Assembly: GCF_002863865.1 (NCBI RefSeq)
Contig: NZ_CP022684.1
Location: 798,931-862,930, forward strand
Length of the DNA: 64,000 nt
Reading direction: 5' to 3'
DNA from: Ketobacter alkanivorans
GTDB lineage: Bacteria > Pseudomonadota > Gammaproteobacteria > Pseudomonadales > Ketobacteraceae
In this document: piece after piece, positions 27,311 through 35,858 of the stretch
Numbering within the stretch: the stretch's first letter is position 1
How the letters are laid out: each line of letters opens with the position of its first letter
Position numbers and translations under genes: made by a program
The notes under the pieces: generated by a model
Told to the model about the DNA's origin: nothing
Database searches by the model: none
What the model saw: the letters and a program-made list of their open reading frames with translations, nothing else

Positions 27311-27338
27311 ATTTTACGAAATTCCGGGGTGCTGTCAA
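27311..27338 (-). promoter_or_regulatory. Promoter of the tRNA-Val/tRNA-Asp operon
   Basis: On the minus strand: -35 TTGACA (27338-27333), a 16-base spacer, -10 TAAAAT (27316-27311), then a GC-rich discriminator GGCGCC, the form expected of stringently controlled stable-RNA promoters. Confidence 0.88.
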
Positions 27339-27434
27339 ACGTTAATTCAAAAAAAGTTGAAACATTCCCGTCATGTTAGTGTTCACTTCGTCTTTGGCGC
27401 ACAAATTGTGTGCAATAGCGCTAACCCATTCATT

Positions 27435-27629
27435 TTATTTATTTTTTGCCTCCTGCTCACGAATGAATTGTTCAGCCTCCGCGAAGGAAAAGTTACCTGA
27501 CACTTGCTCACCATTGGGCTTTACCACCAGATAATGGCGTACATCCAACTGCAAAGATGAAGGGTTAATGTCGCCCTCTTCCAGAATGACATAGCCCTTT
27601 TTGCCACAGGGATAACCATTACCAATCAT
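27435..27629 (-). CDS. Small hypothetical protein, 64 residues
   Basis: Starts MIGNGYPCGKKGYVILEEGD with GAGGAA five bases upstream, and ends AEAEQFIREQEAKNK. The middle, LDVRHYLVVKPNGEQVSGNF, suggests short beta strands followed by one charged helix. No signal peptide or membrane segment. I do not recognise a family. It lies between the tRNA operon and a TetR gene and is separated from the latter by a terminator, so it must have its own promoter in the 30-base gap or be reached by read-through. Confidence 0.65.
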   Translation of the reverse strand: MIGNGYPCGKKGYVILEEGDINPSSLQLDVRHYLVVKPNGEQVSGNFSFAEAEQFIREQEAKNK

Positions 27630-27662
27630 CGTTCTTCCTCGTTTTAGCGTTTAGCAGGCAAT

Positions 27663-27688
27663 AAAAAAGCCGCCATAGGCAGCTTTTT
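27663..27688. terminator. Terminator after the TetR gene
   Basis: AAAAAGC, one mismatch, GCC, ATA loop, GGC, then GCTTTTT. The symmetric A and T runs could act on either strand; it lies just after the minus-strand TetR stop. Confidence 0.82.
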
Positions 27689-27712
27689 ATCAGAGAATCT
27701 GCTGAATTGTAA

Positions 27713-28399
27713 TCAGGCAATCTCGGTTTCCGACAGGTTAGCAACAGGCTCGCGCAATATGGCGTTCACCGCAACTTCAACCACAGCATCAGAATGGGCT
27801 AACACTTGATCGGGTCCATTGGCATCAATTCCGTATAGCGCCTTAACCATTGGCGCCATGGAGAAGAAATGACTGGCAGATGCAGTAATCAGCATAATCA
27901 ACTGAGGGAATGGAATATCCTTCATCCAGCCTTGCTCAATGCCCTTCTCATACAGAGCATGAAATTGGTTTAAGGTAGGCTTAAGCCACTCTTCGACCAT
28001 CCATTGCAGTCTGGGTGAATCCTGTACACCCTCACGCATAATAAACTGACCGTACTGAGGGTAACGCGCCACAAAGGATACATAACAACGAATCATCTCT
28101 ATCAAATAGCGACGATCATCCTTTTGCTGGAGTGTTTTAACTTCGGCATTAAACTCATCAGAAAGACGCGAAAACAGGCGTGTAATAGTCGCTTTCCAAA
28201 GAGCTTCTTTATTTTTGAAGTGATAGTGAATCAAAGGCTGCGTGATTCCTGCCACTTTAGCGATCTGAGTGGTCGAAACCCCCTCGAACCCCCGAACGGC
28301 AAACAGTGATTCAGCTGCTGACAGTATACGTTCCCGTGCATCGGGCCCCCGCTCAACCGAAAAACCGTTGTCGCCGGGTGTTATTTCCGGTGTGTTCAT
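27713..28399 (-). CDS. TetR/AcrR-family transcriptional regulator
   Basis: 228 residues from the ATG at 28399, which has AGGTGG six bases upstream; the longer frame would need a TTG. The N-terminal helix-turn-helix spans about residues 20-66 (ARERILSAAESLFAVRGFEG, then STTQIAKVAGITQPLIHYHF). The C-terminal ligand domain contains YPQYGQFIMREGVQDSPRLQ, a pattern I associate with regulators of fatty-acid or hydrophobic-compound genes. Its target is not evident. It is on the same strand as, and downstream of, the atuR-like gene but separated by more than 300 bases. Confidence 0.9.
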   Translation of the reverse strand: MNTPEITPGDNGFSVERGPDARERILSAAESLFAVRGFEGVSTTQIAKVAGITQPLIHYHFKNKEALWKATITRLFSRLSDEFNAEVKTLQQKDDRRYLIEMIRCYVSFVARYPQYGQFIMREGVQDSPRLQWMVEEWLKPTLNQFHALYEKGIEQGWMKDIPFPQLIMLITASASHFFSMAPMVKALYGIDANGPDQVLAHSDAVVEVAVNAILREPVANLSETEIA

Positions 28400-28714
28400 A
28401 ACCAACCACCTATTATTTTTTTTGTTTTGTAGAATAAATCAGAGTTTTCCTGCCCCGTTTGCGCCACATACACCATGCCGCGTACGAAAACCCTTCAGCA
28501 ATTGAGCTCGAATAATTATTGCTCACTTCGAATACTATCAGCATTCAGAAAAATGACTCGAGCGTAAATTTGTAAATTTATTAAACCTATTGTGACGTAA
28601 CGAAACAGGTGCCACATAATCCACAAGAAAATGAAAAATAATTGGAAAATCAGGCCATTTGGCGGGAGTTAGACACCACTATTGGTGACTTATCAGTAGC
28701 TAAACGGGCGTTAT
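28400..28714. other. Gene-free gap between two TetR genes
   Basis: About 315 bases, AT-rich in its right half, with no ORF I can support. It should hold the promoter of the TetR gene at 27713-28399; TATTCT near 28433 (minus strand) is a possible -10 without a clear -35. TCGAATAAT and TCGAATACT near 28507 and 28526 form a loose direct repeat that might be an operator. Confidence 0.35.
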
Positions 28715-29314
28715 TTAACCGCCGTTGAGAGCCATATGGAGCGCTTGCTCTGCCAGTTCATCAACGCCCATTGGCCCACCGGGCTTATACCAGTAATGAG
28801 ACCAACTGATCGCACCGGCAAGAAAACGACGCAGCACAAACAGGTCGCGCTCAGGGGCGATCAGCCCGGCATCGCGAGCTTCCACCAGCGTATCTATCCA
28901 CATGCGCTCATAGTGAGAGCGCAGCTCCAGGATATACGCCTGACTGTCAGGCTTCAGGCAACGCCATTCAAAAATCAGCACGGCCATTGCCTCACCCGTA
29001 TCGCCATTGATAGAGGTCAGCTCCGAGCGAATCAGTGCCAATAACTTTTCCCGAGGATTCTCAGATTGTTGCAAGCCCTCGCGCATGCGCTCGGTATTGA
29101 AGTGAATAACCTCCTCCATGACACAACGAAGGATTTCCTCTTTGGTTTTAAAGTGGTGAAAAATGCTACCAGACTGAATACCCACCTCTTGAGCCAGATC
29201 CCTCACTGTAGTGCGTTCAAACCCCTTATTTCGAAATAAGTGGGCGGCGGCCGCCAACAAGCGTCCTCTGGGGGTATCGTCCATGCCGTTGGGCAATTTC
29301 GCGGATATATTCAC
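28715..29314 (-). CDS. atuR: TetR-family repressor divergent from the atu cluster (AtuR-like)
   Basis: 199 residues. The DNA-binding part is GRLLAAAAHLFRNKGFERTT and VRDLAQEVGIQSGSIFHHFK (about 17-56). The C-terminal region is of the KstR2/FadR-like TetR type. In Pseudomonas the atu operon is preceded by the divergent TetR gene atuR, and here the position and orientation are the same. A strong palindrome at 29440-29457 overlaps the probable atuA promoter and is the likely operator for this protein. The ligand would be an acyl-CoA intermediate of the pathway (inference). Confidence 0.85.
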   Translation of the reverse strand: MNISAKLPNGMDDTPRGRLLAAAAHLFRNKGFERTTVRDLAQEVGIQSGSIFHHFKTKEEILRCVMEEVIHFNTERMREGLQQSENPREKLLALIRSELTSINGDTGEAMAVLIFEWRCLKPDSQAYILELRSHYERMWIDTLVEARDAGLIAPERDLFVLRRFLAGAISWSHYWYKPGGPMGVDELAEQALHMALNGG

Positions 29315-29439
29315 TATTCATCAAAACCTGTTAATTCAAGCAGTTGCCTACTTTACTGATTGCAGGGGTAGCTTGCACCCCAGTGACCGTTATATTTATG
29401 GAATTAGAGAAACAATAAGGGAAAATCGACACTTTACAA

Positions 29440-29457
29440 ACCAAGCGCTTGCTTGGT
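29440..29457. promoter_or_regulatory. Palindromic operator, probable AtuR site
   Basis: ACCAAGC, four bases GCTT, GCTTGGT: perfect 7-base inverted arms. It resembles the CAAGC-type palindromes bound by KstR2-like TetR repressors. It overlaps the -35 element of the atuA promoter and lies 126 bases from the atuR start, so one site could control both directions. Confidence 0.72.
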
Positions 29458-29476
29458 AGTGTAGGACATCTACAAT
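29449..29476 (+). promoter_or_regulatory. Probable atuA promoter
   Basis: -35 TTGCTT (29449-29454), a 16-base spacer, -10 TACAAT (29471-29476), about 28 bases before the atuA ATG. The -35 lies inside the right half of the palindrome, so a bound repressor would block polymerase. Confidence 0.6.
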
Positions 29477-29503
29477 AAAAGTCTATACAGGAAACCGGAC
29501 CCC

Positions 29504-31303
29504 ATGACGGACAAGATCATCAAAATCGGTTGCGCCGCAGCGTTCTGGGGCGACACTGAAAGCGCTGCTGCTCAGCTGATACGTAAGGCCGATCTGGATT
29601 ACCTGGTATTCGACTATCTTGCTGAAGTCACCATGTCCATCATGGCAGGCATGCGCATGAAGGATAGCAAGGCAGGTTTCGCCACGGACTTCGTCAGCAG
29701 CATTATGGCTCCCCTGCTACCGGAAATTTCCGCCAAAGGCACAAAAATCATCACCAACGCTGGCGGGGTTAACCCTCACAGTTGCGCGGAAGCTATACGT
29801 GAATTGATTGCCCAAGCAGGGCTGACACTGAAAGTTGCCGTGGTCAGTGGCGATGATCTGATGCCCATCGCCCAGGATCTGCAACGACAGGGTATAACCG
29901 AGATGTTTAGCGGCTCCCCCATGCCGCCTTTTATGGTGAGCATGAACGCGTATCTTGGCGCTCCCGGCATTGTAGCCGCCCTGGAGTGCGGAGCTGACAT
30001 CATCATCACCGGCCGCGTCGTAGACAGCGCTTTGGTACTTGCACCATTGATGCATGAATTTGAATGGTCATGGTCGGACTACGACAAACTGGCACAAGGT
30101 AGCCTGGCAGGGCACATTGTTGAATGTGGGGCTCAGTGTACAGGTGGAAATTTTACCGATTGGGAAAGCGTACCCGATTATCACAACATGGGTTTCCCGG
30201 TGATCGAATGCCACGCCGACGGCAGCTTTGATGTAACCAAACCGGCAGACACCGGCGGACTGGTCAGTGAAGCCACTGTAGCCGAACAGTTGGTGTATGA
30301 AATAGGCAATCCTAACGCCTATTATCTGCCAGATGTTATCTGTGATTTCACGGACGTAACCTTGCAACAAACAGGTAACAACCGAGTCCACGTCAGCGGT
30401 GCCAAAGGTTTTGCGCCAACGGGCCAATACAAAGTCTCTGCCACCTATCCCGATGGTTTCCGGGTTACCGCATCGTTCCTGCTGGCAGGAATCGACGCAA
30501 ACCAAAAAGCACAAAAAGTCAGTACCGCTATTCTGCGCAAAGTCAGTTCCATGCTGGCAGAAAAAGGCATGGATGATTTTTCGCAAACCCATGTGGAATT
30601 ACTGGGCACAGAAGCCACCTACGGGGCGAATACCCGCATTCAATCAGCGCGTGAAGTTATCGTTAAAATTGCTGCCAGCCATCAGGATAAAAAAGCACTG
30701 GTGCTGTTTTCGCGCGAAATTGCGCAGGCAGCTACCGGGATGGCTCCGGGCATTACCGGTATCGTAGGCGGCCGGCCTAAGGTGTCTCCCATTATCCGGC
30801 TGTTCTCTTGCCTGGTTCCAAAGTCCGGTGTAACGGTCAGCATGACCTGCGCAGACAACACCCAGACAGTTGAGACAGATACCGTTGATCACCCGTTCAA
30901 AGAACCTGTTCCGGCTATCGAATCGATATCACCTGAACTCAGTGATTGTACCGTGCCTCTGGTGAAACTGGCCTGGGCCCGCAGCGGAGACAAAGGCAAT
31001 CATGCCAACATTGGGGTAATTGCCCGCAGCAAAGAGTATCTGCCCTACATCAAAGCAGCACTTACCTGCGAATCGGTAGCTCAGTTCATGGCACACACTT
31101 TCGATGGCAACCCGGTAGTAAAAGGTTGGGAGCTTCCAGGAATCAACGCACTGAATTTTCTGCTGGAGAATAGCCTGGGTGGCGGTGGCATTTGTAGCCT
31201 GCGCATTGACCCCCAAGGCAAAGCCTACGCCCAGCAGCTACTGGATTACCCTATCCCCGTAAATCAGGCCATCTATCAATCCCTTCAATCTCATCAGGAA
31301 TAA
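29504..31303 (+). CDS. atuA: AtuA-like protein, acyclic terpene utilization (DUF1446 family)
   Basis: 599 residues. The N-terminal part, [20 protein letters not shown] then [20 protein letters not shown], and the block [19 protein letters not shown] are the DUF1446/AtuA signature. The C-terminal part (about 490-590), [20 protein letters not shown], is the conserved AtuA-like C-terminal domain. AtuA is required for growth on citronellol and geraniol in Pseudomonas, but its reaction is not settled. First gene of atuABCDEF, with GGAAACCGGACCCC before the ATG, which gives only a weak ribosome-binding site. Confidence 0.92.
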   Translation: MTDKIIKIGCAAAFWGDTESAAAQLIRKADLDYLVFDYLAEVTMSIMAGMRMKDSKAGFATDFVSSIMAPLLPEISAKGTKIITNAGGVNPHSCAEAIRELIAQAGLTLKVAVVSGDDLMPIAQDLQRQGITEMFSGSPMPPFMVSMNAYLGAPGIVAALECGADIIITGRVVDSALVLAPLMHEFEWSWSDYDKLAQGSLAGHIVECGAQCTGGNFTDWESVPDYHNMGFPVIECHADGSFDVTKPADTGGLVSEATVAEQLVYEIGNPNAYYLPDVICDFTDVTLQQTGNNRVHVSGAKGFAPTGQYKVSATYPDGFRVTASFLLAGIDANQKAQKVSTAILRKVSSMLAEKGMDDFSQTHVELLGTEATYGANTRIQSAREVIVKIAASHQDKKALVLFSREIAQAATGMAPGITGIVGGRPKVSPIIRLFSCLVPKSGVTVSMTCADNTQTVETDTVDHPFKEPVPAIESISPELSDCTVPLVKLAWARSGDKGNHANIGVIARSKEYLPYIKAALTCESVAQFMAHTFDGNPVVKGWELPGINALNFLLENSLGGGGICSLRIDPQGKAYAQQLLDYPIPVNQAIYQSLQSHQE

Positions 31304-31308
31304 CATTC

Positions 31309-32187
31309 ATGGGTTACCGCTCTGTATTTCGACCAGACACATTTCAGGATAAAACCATCATTGTTACTGGAGGAGGCAGTGGCATTGGCCGCTGTACCGC
31401 CCATGAAATCGCTTCACTGGGTGCTCACGTAGTATTAATCGGACGCAAAGCTGAAAAACTGGAACGAGTTCAAGCAGAAATCATCGAGGATGGCGGCAGC
31501 TGTGATTACCACAGCTGCGATATTCGTGATGAAGATGCGGTTAGAGCGGTTGTAAAAATCATCGTGGATATTCATGGCGACATCCACGGCTTGGTGAATA
31601 ACGCAGGCGGCCAGTTCCCTGCGCCATTATTAGCTATCAGCAAAAAAGGCTGGGATGCGGTGATCGCCACCAATCTTACCGGTGGTTTTTTGATGGCACG
31701 GGAAGTATTTAATCAGTCCATGTCCAATCATGGTGGTTCCATCGTTAATATCGTGGCCGATATGTGGAACGGAATGCCTGGCATGGGTCACTCTGGCGCA
31801 GCCCGTGCCGGCATGGTCAACTTCACTCAAACCGCGTCCTATGAATGGGGCGGCGCGGGAGTTCGCGTGAATGCAGTTGCGCCCGGATGGATTACCTCCA
31901 GTGGCATGGACACCTATCCAGACAGTTTTAAAAGCGTCATTAAAACGCTACGGGCAGCGGTACCCTTGGGACGAATGGGCAATGAAGCTGAGGTCAGTTC
32001 TGCCATCTGTTACTTACTAAGCGACGCCGCCAACTTCATCAGCGGCACAACGATTCGCATCGATGGTGCTGCCTCACAAGGCAACGTAGCCATTATGCCT
32101 TTACAAGCACACAACAAGAGCAAGCCATTCGATGGCTTTCATAGAGAAGTGGTACCCGACCTTTTTAAAACTGAAACAGGCGAATAA
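31309..32187 (+). CDS. atuB: Short-chain dehydrogenase/reductase, AtuB position; PECR-like active site
   Basis: 292 residues. The NAD(P) motif GGGSGIG is at 21-27 and NNAG at 97-100. At the place of the usual catalytic YxxxK it reads HSGAARAG (161-168), so both the catalytic Tyr and Lys of classical SDRs are absent. The same wording occurs in peroxisomal trans-2-enoyl-CoA reductase and dienoyl-CoA reductase relatives. This points to an enoyl- or dienoyl-CoA reductase-like role on an unsaturated acyl-CoA rather than alcohol oxidation. The gene is five bases after atuA and two before atuC. Confidence 0.88.
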   Translation: MGYRSVFRPDTFQDKTIIVTGGGSGIGRCTAHEIASLGAHVVLIGRKAEKLERVQAEIIEDGGSCDYHSCDIRDEDAVRAVVKIIVDIHGDIHGLVNNAGGQFPAPLLAISKKGWDAVIATNLTGGFLMAREVFNQSMSNHGGSIVNIVADMWNGMPGMGHSGAARAGMVNFTQTASYEWGGAGVRVNAVAPGWITSSGMDTYPDSFKSVIKTLRAAVPLGRMGNEAEVSSAICYLLSDAANFISGTTIRIDGAASQGNVAIMPLQAHNKSKPFDGFHREVVPDLFKTETGE

Positions 32188-32189
32188 CC

Positions 32190-33806
32190 ATGCCGATTCT
32201 GGAAAGTGGCCTTAACGTAACCAGTGAAGAGTTTAAAGCCAACCGTGAGCATATGCAGGCGTTGCTACTGGCATTCCGAGACATCGAAGCCAAAGTAAAG
32301 GCTACTGAAGAAAAAGCCCGAACCAAGTTCGAAAAACTTGAAAAACTGCTCCCCCGTGAGCGCATCGAACATCTTCTGGATGCCGGTTCACCGTTTTTGG
32401 AATTAATGTCACTGGCCGGTTATCAAATGCACGATGACAAGGATGGCAGCGCTGCCGGTGGCGGCATCATCGCCGGGATAGGCTATGTCGCCGGGGCTCG
32501 CTGCCTAGTGGTGGCGAACAACAGCGCAATCAAAGGCGGCACCATTTCTCCCGCCGGTTTAAAGAAATCACTGCGTCTGCATGAAATTGCTGCGCAGAAC
32601 AAGCTGCCTGTTATCACCCTATCAGAAAGCGGCGGAGCCAATCTAACCTATGCAGCCGAAATCTTTGTAGAAGGCGCCCGCAGCTTTGCTAACCAAGCAC
32701 GACTTTCCGCAGCCGGCATTCCACAAATCACCGTGGTGCATGGCAATGCAACGGCAGGAGGAGCCTACCAACCAGGGCTATCCGATTATCTTATTGCAGT
32801 GCGCAATCGCACCAAGATGTTTTTGGCAGGCCCTCCGTTGCTGAAAGCCGCAACCGGTGAGATCGCTGACGACGAATCCCTGGGTGGAGCCGAGCTGCAT
32901 GCAACCATCGCCGGCACTGCTGAATACATGGCAGAAAATGATGCCGATGGTATTCGTTTAGCGCGGGAGGTCATGAGGAAAATCCCCTGGCAGGATCAAC
33001 TGCCGGTATTTCCTCAAAAGACCTTCAAACCGCCCCGCTACGATGCTGAGGAATTGCTGGGTGTCGTGCCCAGTGATGCCCGTCGCCCTTACGACTGTCG
33101 CGAAATCATTCTGCGCATCGCTGATGATTCCGACTTTCTCGACTTCAAGAATGACTATGACAATCAAACCCTATGTGGCTGGATCGAACTCCACGGCCAC
33201 ACCCTTGGCGTCATAGGCAACAATGGCCCCATCACCACAGCAGGTGCCACCAAAGCGGCACAGTTCATTCAGCTATGTGATCAAAAACAAGTGCCTTTAT
33301 TGTTCTTGCACAACACCACCGGCTTTATGGTGGGCACCGAATCAGAGCGCAACGGCATTATCAAGCACGGCTCTAAAATGATTCAGGCAGTGGCCAACGC
33401 CCGCGTACCCAAGTTTTCGGTTGTAGTCGGCGGTTCCTATGGTGCGGGCAACTATGCCATGTGCGGTCGCGGTCTGGATCCTCACTTTATTTTCGCCTGG
33501 CCCAACAATAAAACCGCCGTAATGGGTGGAGCCCAGGCAGGGAAAGTGCTGCGTATTGTGGCAGAACAAAAGCAGCGCTCCATGGGCATGGAACCGGACG
33601 AGAAAGTGTTGGATATGTTGGAACAGACCACTGCCATCAATTTGGAAAAGCAATCCACAGCGCTTTACGGCACTGCCCACTTGTGGGATGACGGCATTAT
33701 TGATCCCCGCGACACCCGTGCTGTGCTGGCCTTTGTACTGGACACCCAGAAAGAGGCCAAGGCCCGACAACTGCAAGACAACAGTTTTGGCATCGCACGA
33801 TTTTAA
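32190..33806 (+). CDS. atuC: Geranyl-CoA carboxylase-type beta subunit (acyl-CoA carboxyltransferase)
   Basis: 538 residues, the carboxyltransferase subunit of a biotin-dependent acyl-CoA carboxylase. Conserved blocks are SESGGANLTYAAEIFVEG, HGNATAGGAYQPGLSDY and VVGGSYGAGNYAMCGRG. Length and sequence fit both methylcrotonyl-CoA carboxylase (LiuB) and geranyl-CoA carboxylase (AtuC). The geranyl assignment rests on the atuA-atuB context and on ARSFANQARLSA, where methylcrotonyl enzymes usually have a GRIFYNQA-type segment. Works with AtuF to carboxylate the gamma-methyl of a branched enoyl-CoA. Confidence 0.88.
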   Translation: MPILESGLNVTSEEFKANREHMQALLLAFRDIEAKVKATEEKARTKFEKLEKLLPRERIEHLLDAGSPFLELMSLAGYQMHDDKDGSAAGGGIIAGIGYVAGARCLVVANNSAIKGGTISPAGLKKSLRLHEIAAQNKLPVITLSESGGANLTYAAEIFVEGARSFANQARLSAAGIPQITVVHGNATAGGAYQPGLSDYLIAVRNRTKMFLAGPPLLKAATGEIADDESLGGAELHATIAGTAEYMAENDADGIRLAREVMRKIPWQDQLPVFPQKTFKPPRYDAEELLGVVPSDARRPYDCREIILRIADDSDFLDFKNDYDNQTLCGWIELHGHTLGVIGNNGPITTAGATKAAQFIQLCDQKQVPLLFLHNTTGFMVGTESERNGIIKHGSKMIQAVANARVPKFSVVVGGSYGAGNYAMCGRGLDPHFIFAWPNNKTAVMGGAQAGKVLRIVAEQKQRSMGMEPDEKVLDMLEQTTAINLEKQSTALYGTAHLWDDGIIDPRDTRAVLAFVLDTQKEAKARQLQDNSFGIARF

Positions 33807-33859
33807 TTATGCAGACACAACATTGTCAGAATTGAATACCCTGAACTGAGGATCGAAAC

Positions 33860-35020
33860 ATGCTATTCACCGAAGAACACGAAGCCCTGCGTCGCACCGT
33901 ACGCAATGTAGTGGAAAACGAGATCAATCCAAACGTGGAGCTATGGGAAGAGCAGCCCCCATTCCCGGCCCATGAACTGTTTAAAAAATTGGGTGATCTG
34001 GGGCTGTTGGGTATTAGTAAACCAGAACAATACGGAGGCATGGGGCTGGATTACTCATACAACCTTGCTGCAGCCGAAGAATTTGGGCGCGCTCGGTGTG
34101 GCGGCGTACCGCTGGCGATCGGTGTGCAAACCGACATGGCGACGCCTGCATTGGCGCGTTTTGGCACCGAGGATCTCTGTAAAGAATATCTCGTGCCAGC
34201 CATCAAAGGGGACATGGTAGCGTCAATAGCAGTAAGTGAGCCCGGCGCTGGCTCCGACGTGGCCAACACCAAAACCCGAGCCACCAAAGCGGGTAATGAT
34301 TACGTCATCAATGGCACAAAAATGTGGATCACTACGTCCACCCAGGCAGATTGGTATTGCCTGTTGGCCAACACCAGTGATGATGCAAAACACAAGAACA
34401 AGTCGCTGATAGTGGTACCTCGTGATGCTGCAGGAATTTCGCTGTCCAAGCCACTGAACAAACTGGGCATGCGCTCCTCCGACACAGCGCAGGTGTTTTT
34501 CGATAACGTAAAAGTACCACAACGCAATTTGATTGGTGCCGAAGGCCAGGGTTTCATGATCCAGATGATGCAGTTCCAGGAGGAACGCATGTGGGGTGCA
34601 GCCAACGCCATAGGCGGGCTTGATTCCGTCATCAAAGCCACCATCGAGTACACCAAAGAACGGGATGCCTTTGGCAAGAAGCTTATCGATAACCAAGTGA
34701 TTCATTTCCGCCTCGCAGAGCTGCAAACAGAAGTGGAAGCACTGCGAGCTCTGGTATACAACACCTGCGAACAATATATCAACGGTGGCAACCCCCAACA
34801 CATGTTACAGCTTGCCTCTATGTGCAAACTGAAAGCAGGTCGCTTGGCTCGCGAAGTCACCGATGGATGCCTGCAATACTGGGGGGGCATGGGCTACATG
34901 TGGGATAACCTGGTATCACGCTCATATCGGGATAGTCGTCTGGCTGCCATCGGTGGCGGTGCCGACGAAATCATGCTGGGCATTATCTGCAAAACCATGG
35001 ACATCCTCCCCTCCAAATAA
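33860..35020 (+). CDS. atuD: Acyl-CoA dehydrogenase, AtuD (citronellyl-CoA dehydrogenase-like)
   Basis: 386 residues, FAD-dependent alpha,beta-dehydrogenation of an acyl-CoA. Family motifs are SIAVSEPGAGSDVANTKTRA, NGTKMWITTSTQADW and YWGGMGYMWDN. At the C-terminal base position it reads GGGADEIM with no Glu. The candidate base is the Glu pair in MQFQEERMWGA near residue 240, as in isovaleryl-CoA dehydrogenase-type enzymes that accept branched substrates. It is preceded by GAGGATCGAAACATG and lies 53 bases after atuC. Confidence 0.9.
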   Translation: MLFTEEHEALRRTVRNVVENEINPNVELWEEQPPFPAHELFKKLGDLGLLGISKPEQYGGMGLDYSYNLAAAEEFGRARCGGVPLAIGVQTDMATPALARFGTEDLCKEYLVPAIKGDMVASIAVSEPGAGSDVANTKTRATKAGNDYVINGTKMWITTSTQADWYCLLANTSDDAKHKNKSLIVVPRDAAGISLSKPLNKLGMRSSDTAQVFFDNVKVPQRNLIGAEGQGFMIQMMQFQEERMWGAANAIGGLDSVIKATIEYTKERDAFGKKLIDNQVIHFRLAELQTEVEALRALVYNTCEQYINGGNPQHMLQLASMCKLKAGRLAREVTDGCLQYWGGMGYMWDNLVSRSYRDSRLAAIGGGADEIMLGIICKTMDILPSK

Positions 35021-35037
35021 GCGAACAGGCAGGCACC

Positions 35038-35838
35038 ATGCGCTACGAAACACTGGCAGTACAACAGCGTGACATCACGCTCTTTATCACCCTGAACCGA
35101 CCTCAAGCCCGCAACGCCATGAGTCTGAAAATGGTAGAGGAATTGAATCAGGCGTTTCAGTTCGCCAACCAGAACCCAGACATACGGGCCATCGTGTTAC
35201 GTGGAGCCGAAGGCCACTTCTGTGCAGGCGGTGACATTAAAGACATGGCTGGTGCTCGGGCGCAATCATCCAACACCGGTGATGAAGATCCTTTCTTTGC
35301 CCTGAACCGTGCCTTCGGCCATATGATCACCCAAGCCAATCATGCCTCCCAAGTGGTGATTACTGTTTTGGAAGGCGCGGTACTGGGCGGCGGCTTTGGA
35401 TTGGCCTGCGTGTCTGACGTTGCGATCACCGCAGCCGGTGCGCAATTTGGGTTGCCAGAAACCGGGCTGGGGGTTGTACCGGCGCAGATTGCCCCCTTTG
35501 TTGTAACGCGGGTAGGCCTGACGCAAGCTCGACGCCTTGCGCTATTGGGGGAACGCTTTGATGGCCACGAAGCCGTACGACTTGGCATCGCCCACTATCT
35601 ATGTGAATCACCAGAGGCCATTGAAGCAACCCTGGATGATGTGTTGAACAAGGTAAAACGCGCCGCACCCGACGCTAACCGGGTTACTAAGGCACTGCTG
35701 CACCAAGTGGGCACCATTGAGATGGAACAGCTTCTGGATCAAGCCGCCCATCATTTTGCGGCGGCAGTACAAAGCGAAGAAGGGGCTGAAGGCACTATGG
35801 CCTTCGTACAGAAGCGCCTGCCGCACTGGGCCCAATAA
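35038..35838 (+). CDS. atuE: Enoyl-CoA hydratase/isomerase family, AtuE (isohexenylglutaconyl-CoA hydratase-like)
   Basis: 266 residues of the crotonase fold. The oxyanion-hole segments are HFCAGGDIKDMAGARA (about 60-75) and VLEGAVLGGGFGLACVSDVA (about 108-127), and the FGLPETGLGVVPAQIAPFVV block follows. In the atu pathway AtuE hydrates the carboxylated product of geranyl-CoA carboxylase. It fits between atuD and atuF as in Pseudomonas. Specificity for the C10 substrate is by context only. Confidence 0.9.
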   Translation: MRYETLAVQQRDITLFITLNRPQARNAMSLKMVEELNQAFQFANQNPDIRAIVLRGAEGHFCAGGDIKDMAGARAQSSNTGDEDPFFALNRAFGHMITQANHASQVVITVLEGAVLGGGFGLACVSDVAITAAGAQFGLPETGLGVVPAQIAPFVVTRVGLTQARRLALLGERFDGHEAVRLGIAHYLCESPEAIEATLDDVLNKVKRAAPDANRVTKALLHQVGTIEMEQLLDQAAHHFAAAVQSEEGAEGTMAFVQKRLPHWAQ

Positions 35839-35858
35839 ACAATGTCGGAATCCACAAC

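Noticed and set aside
27303..27500. 65-codon plus-strand ORF over the tRNA promoter
   Set aside because: Overlaps the tRNA-Val promoter and the end of the minus-strand 64-residue gene; no ribosome-binding site.
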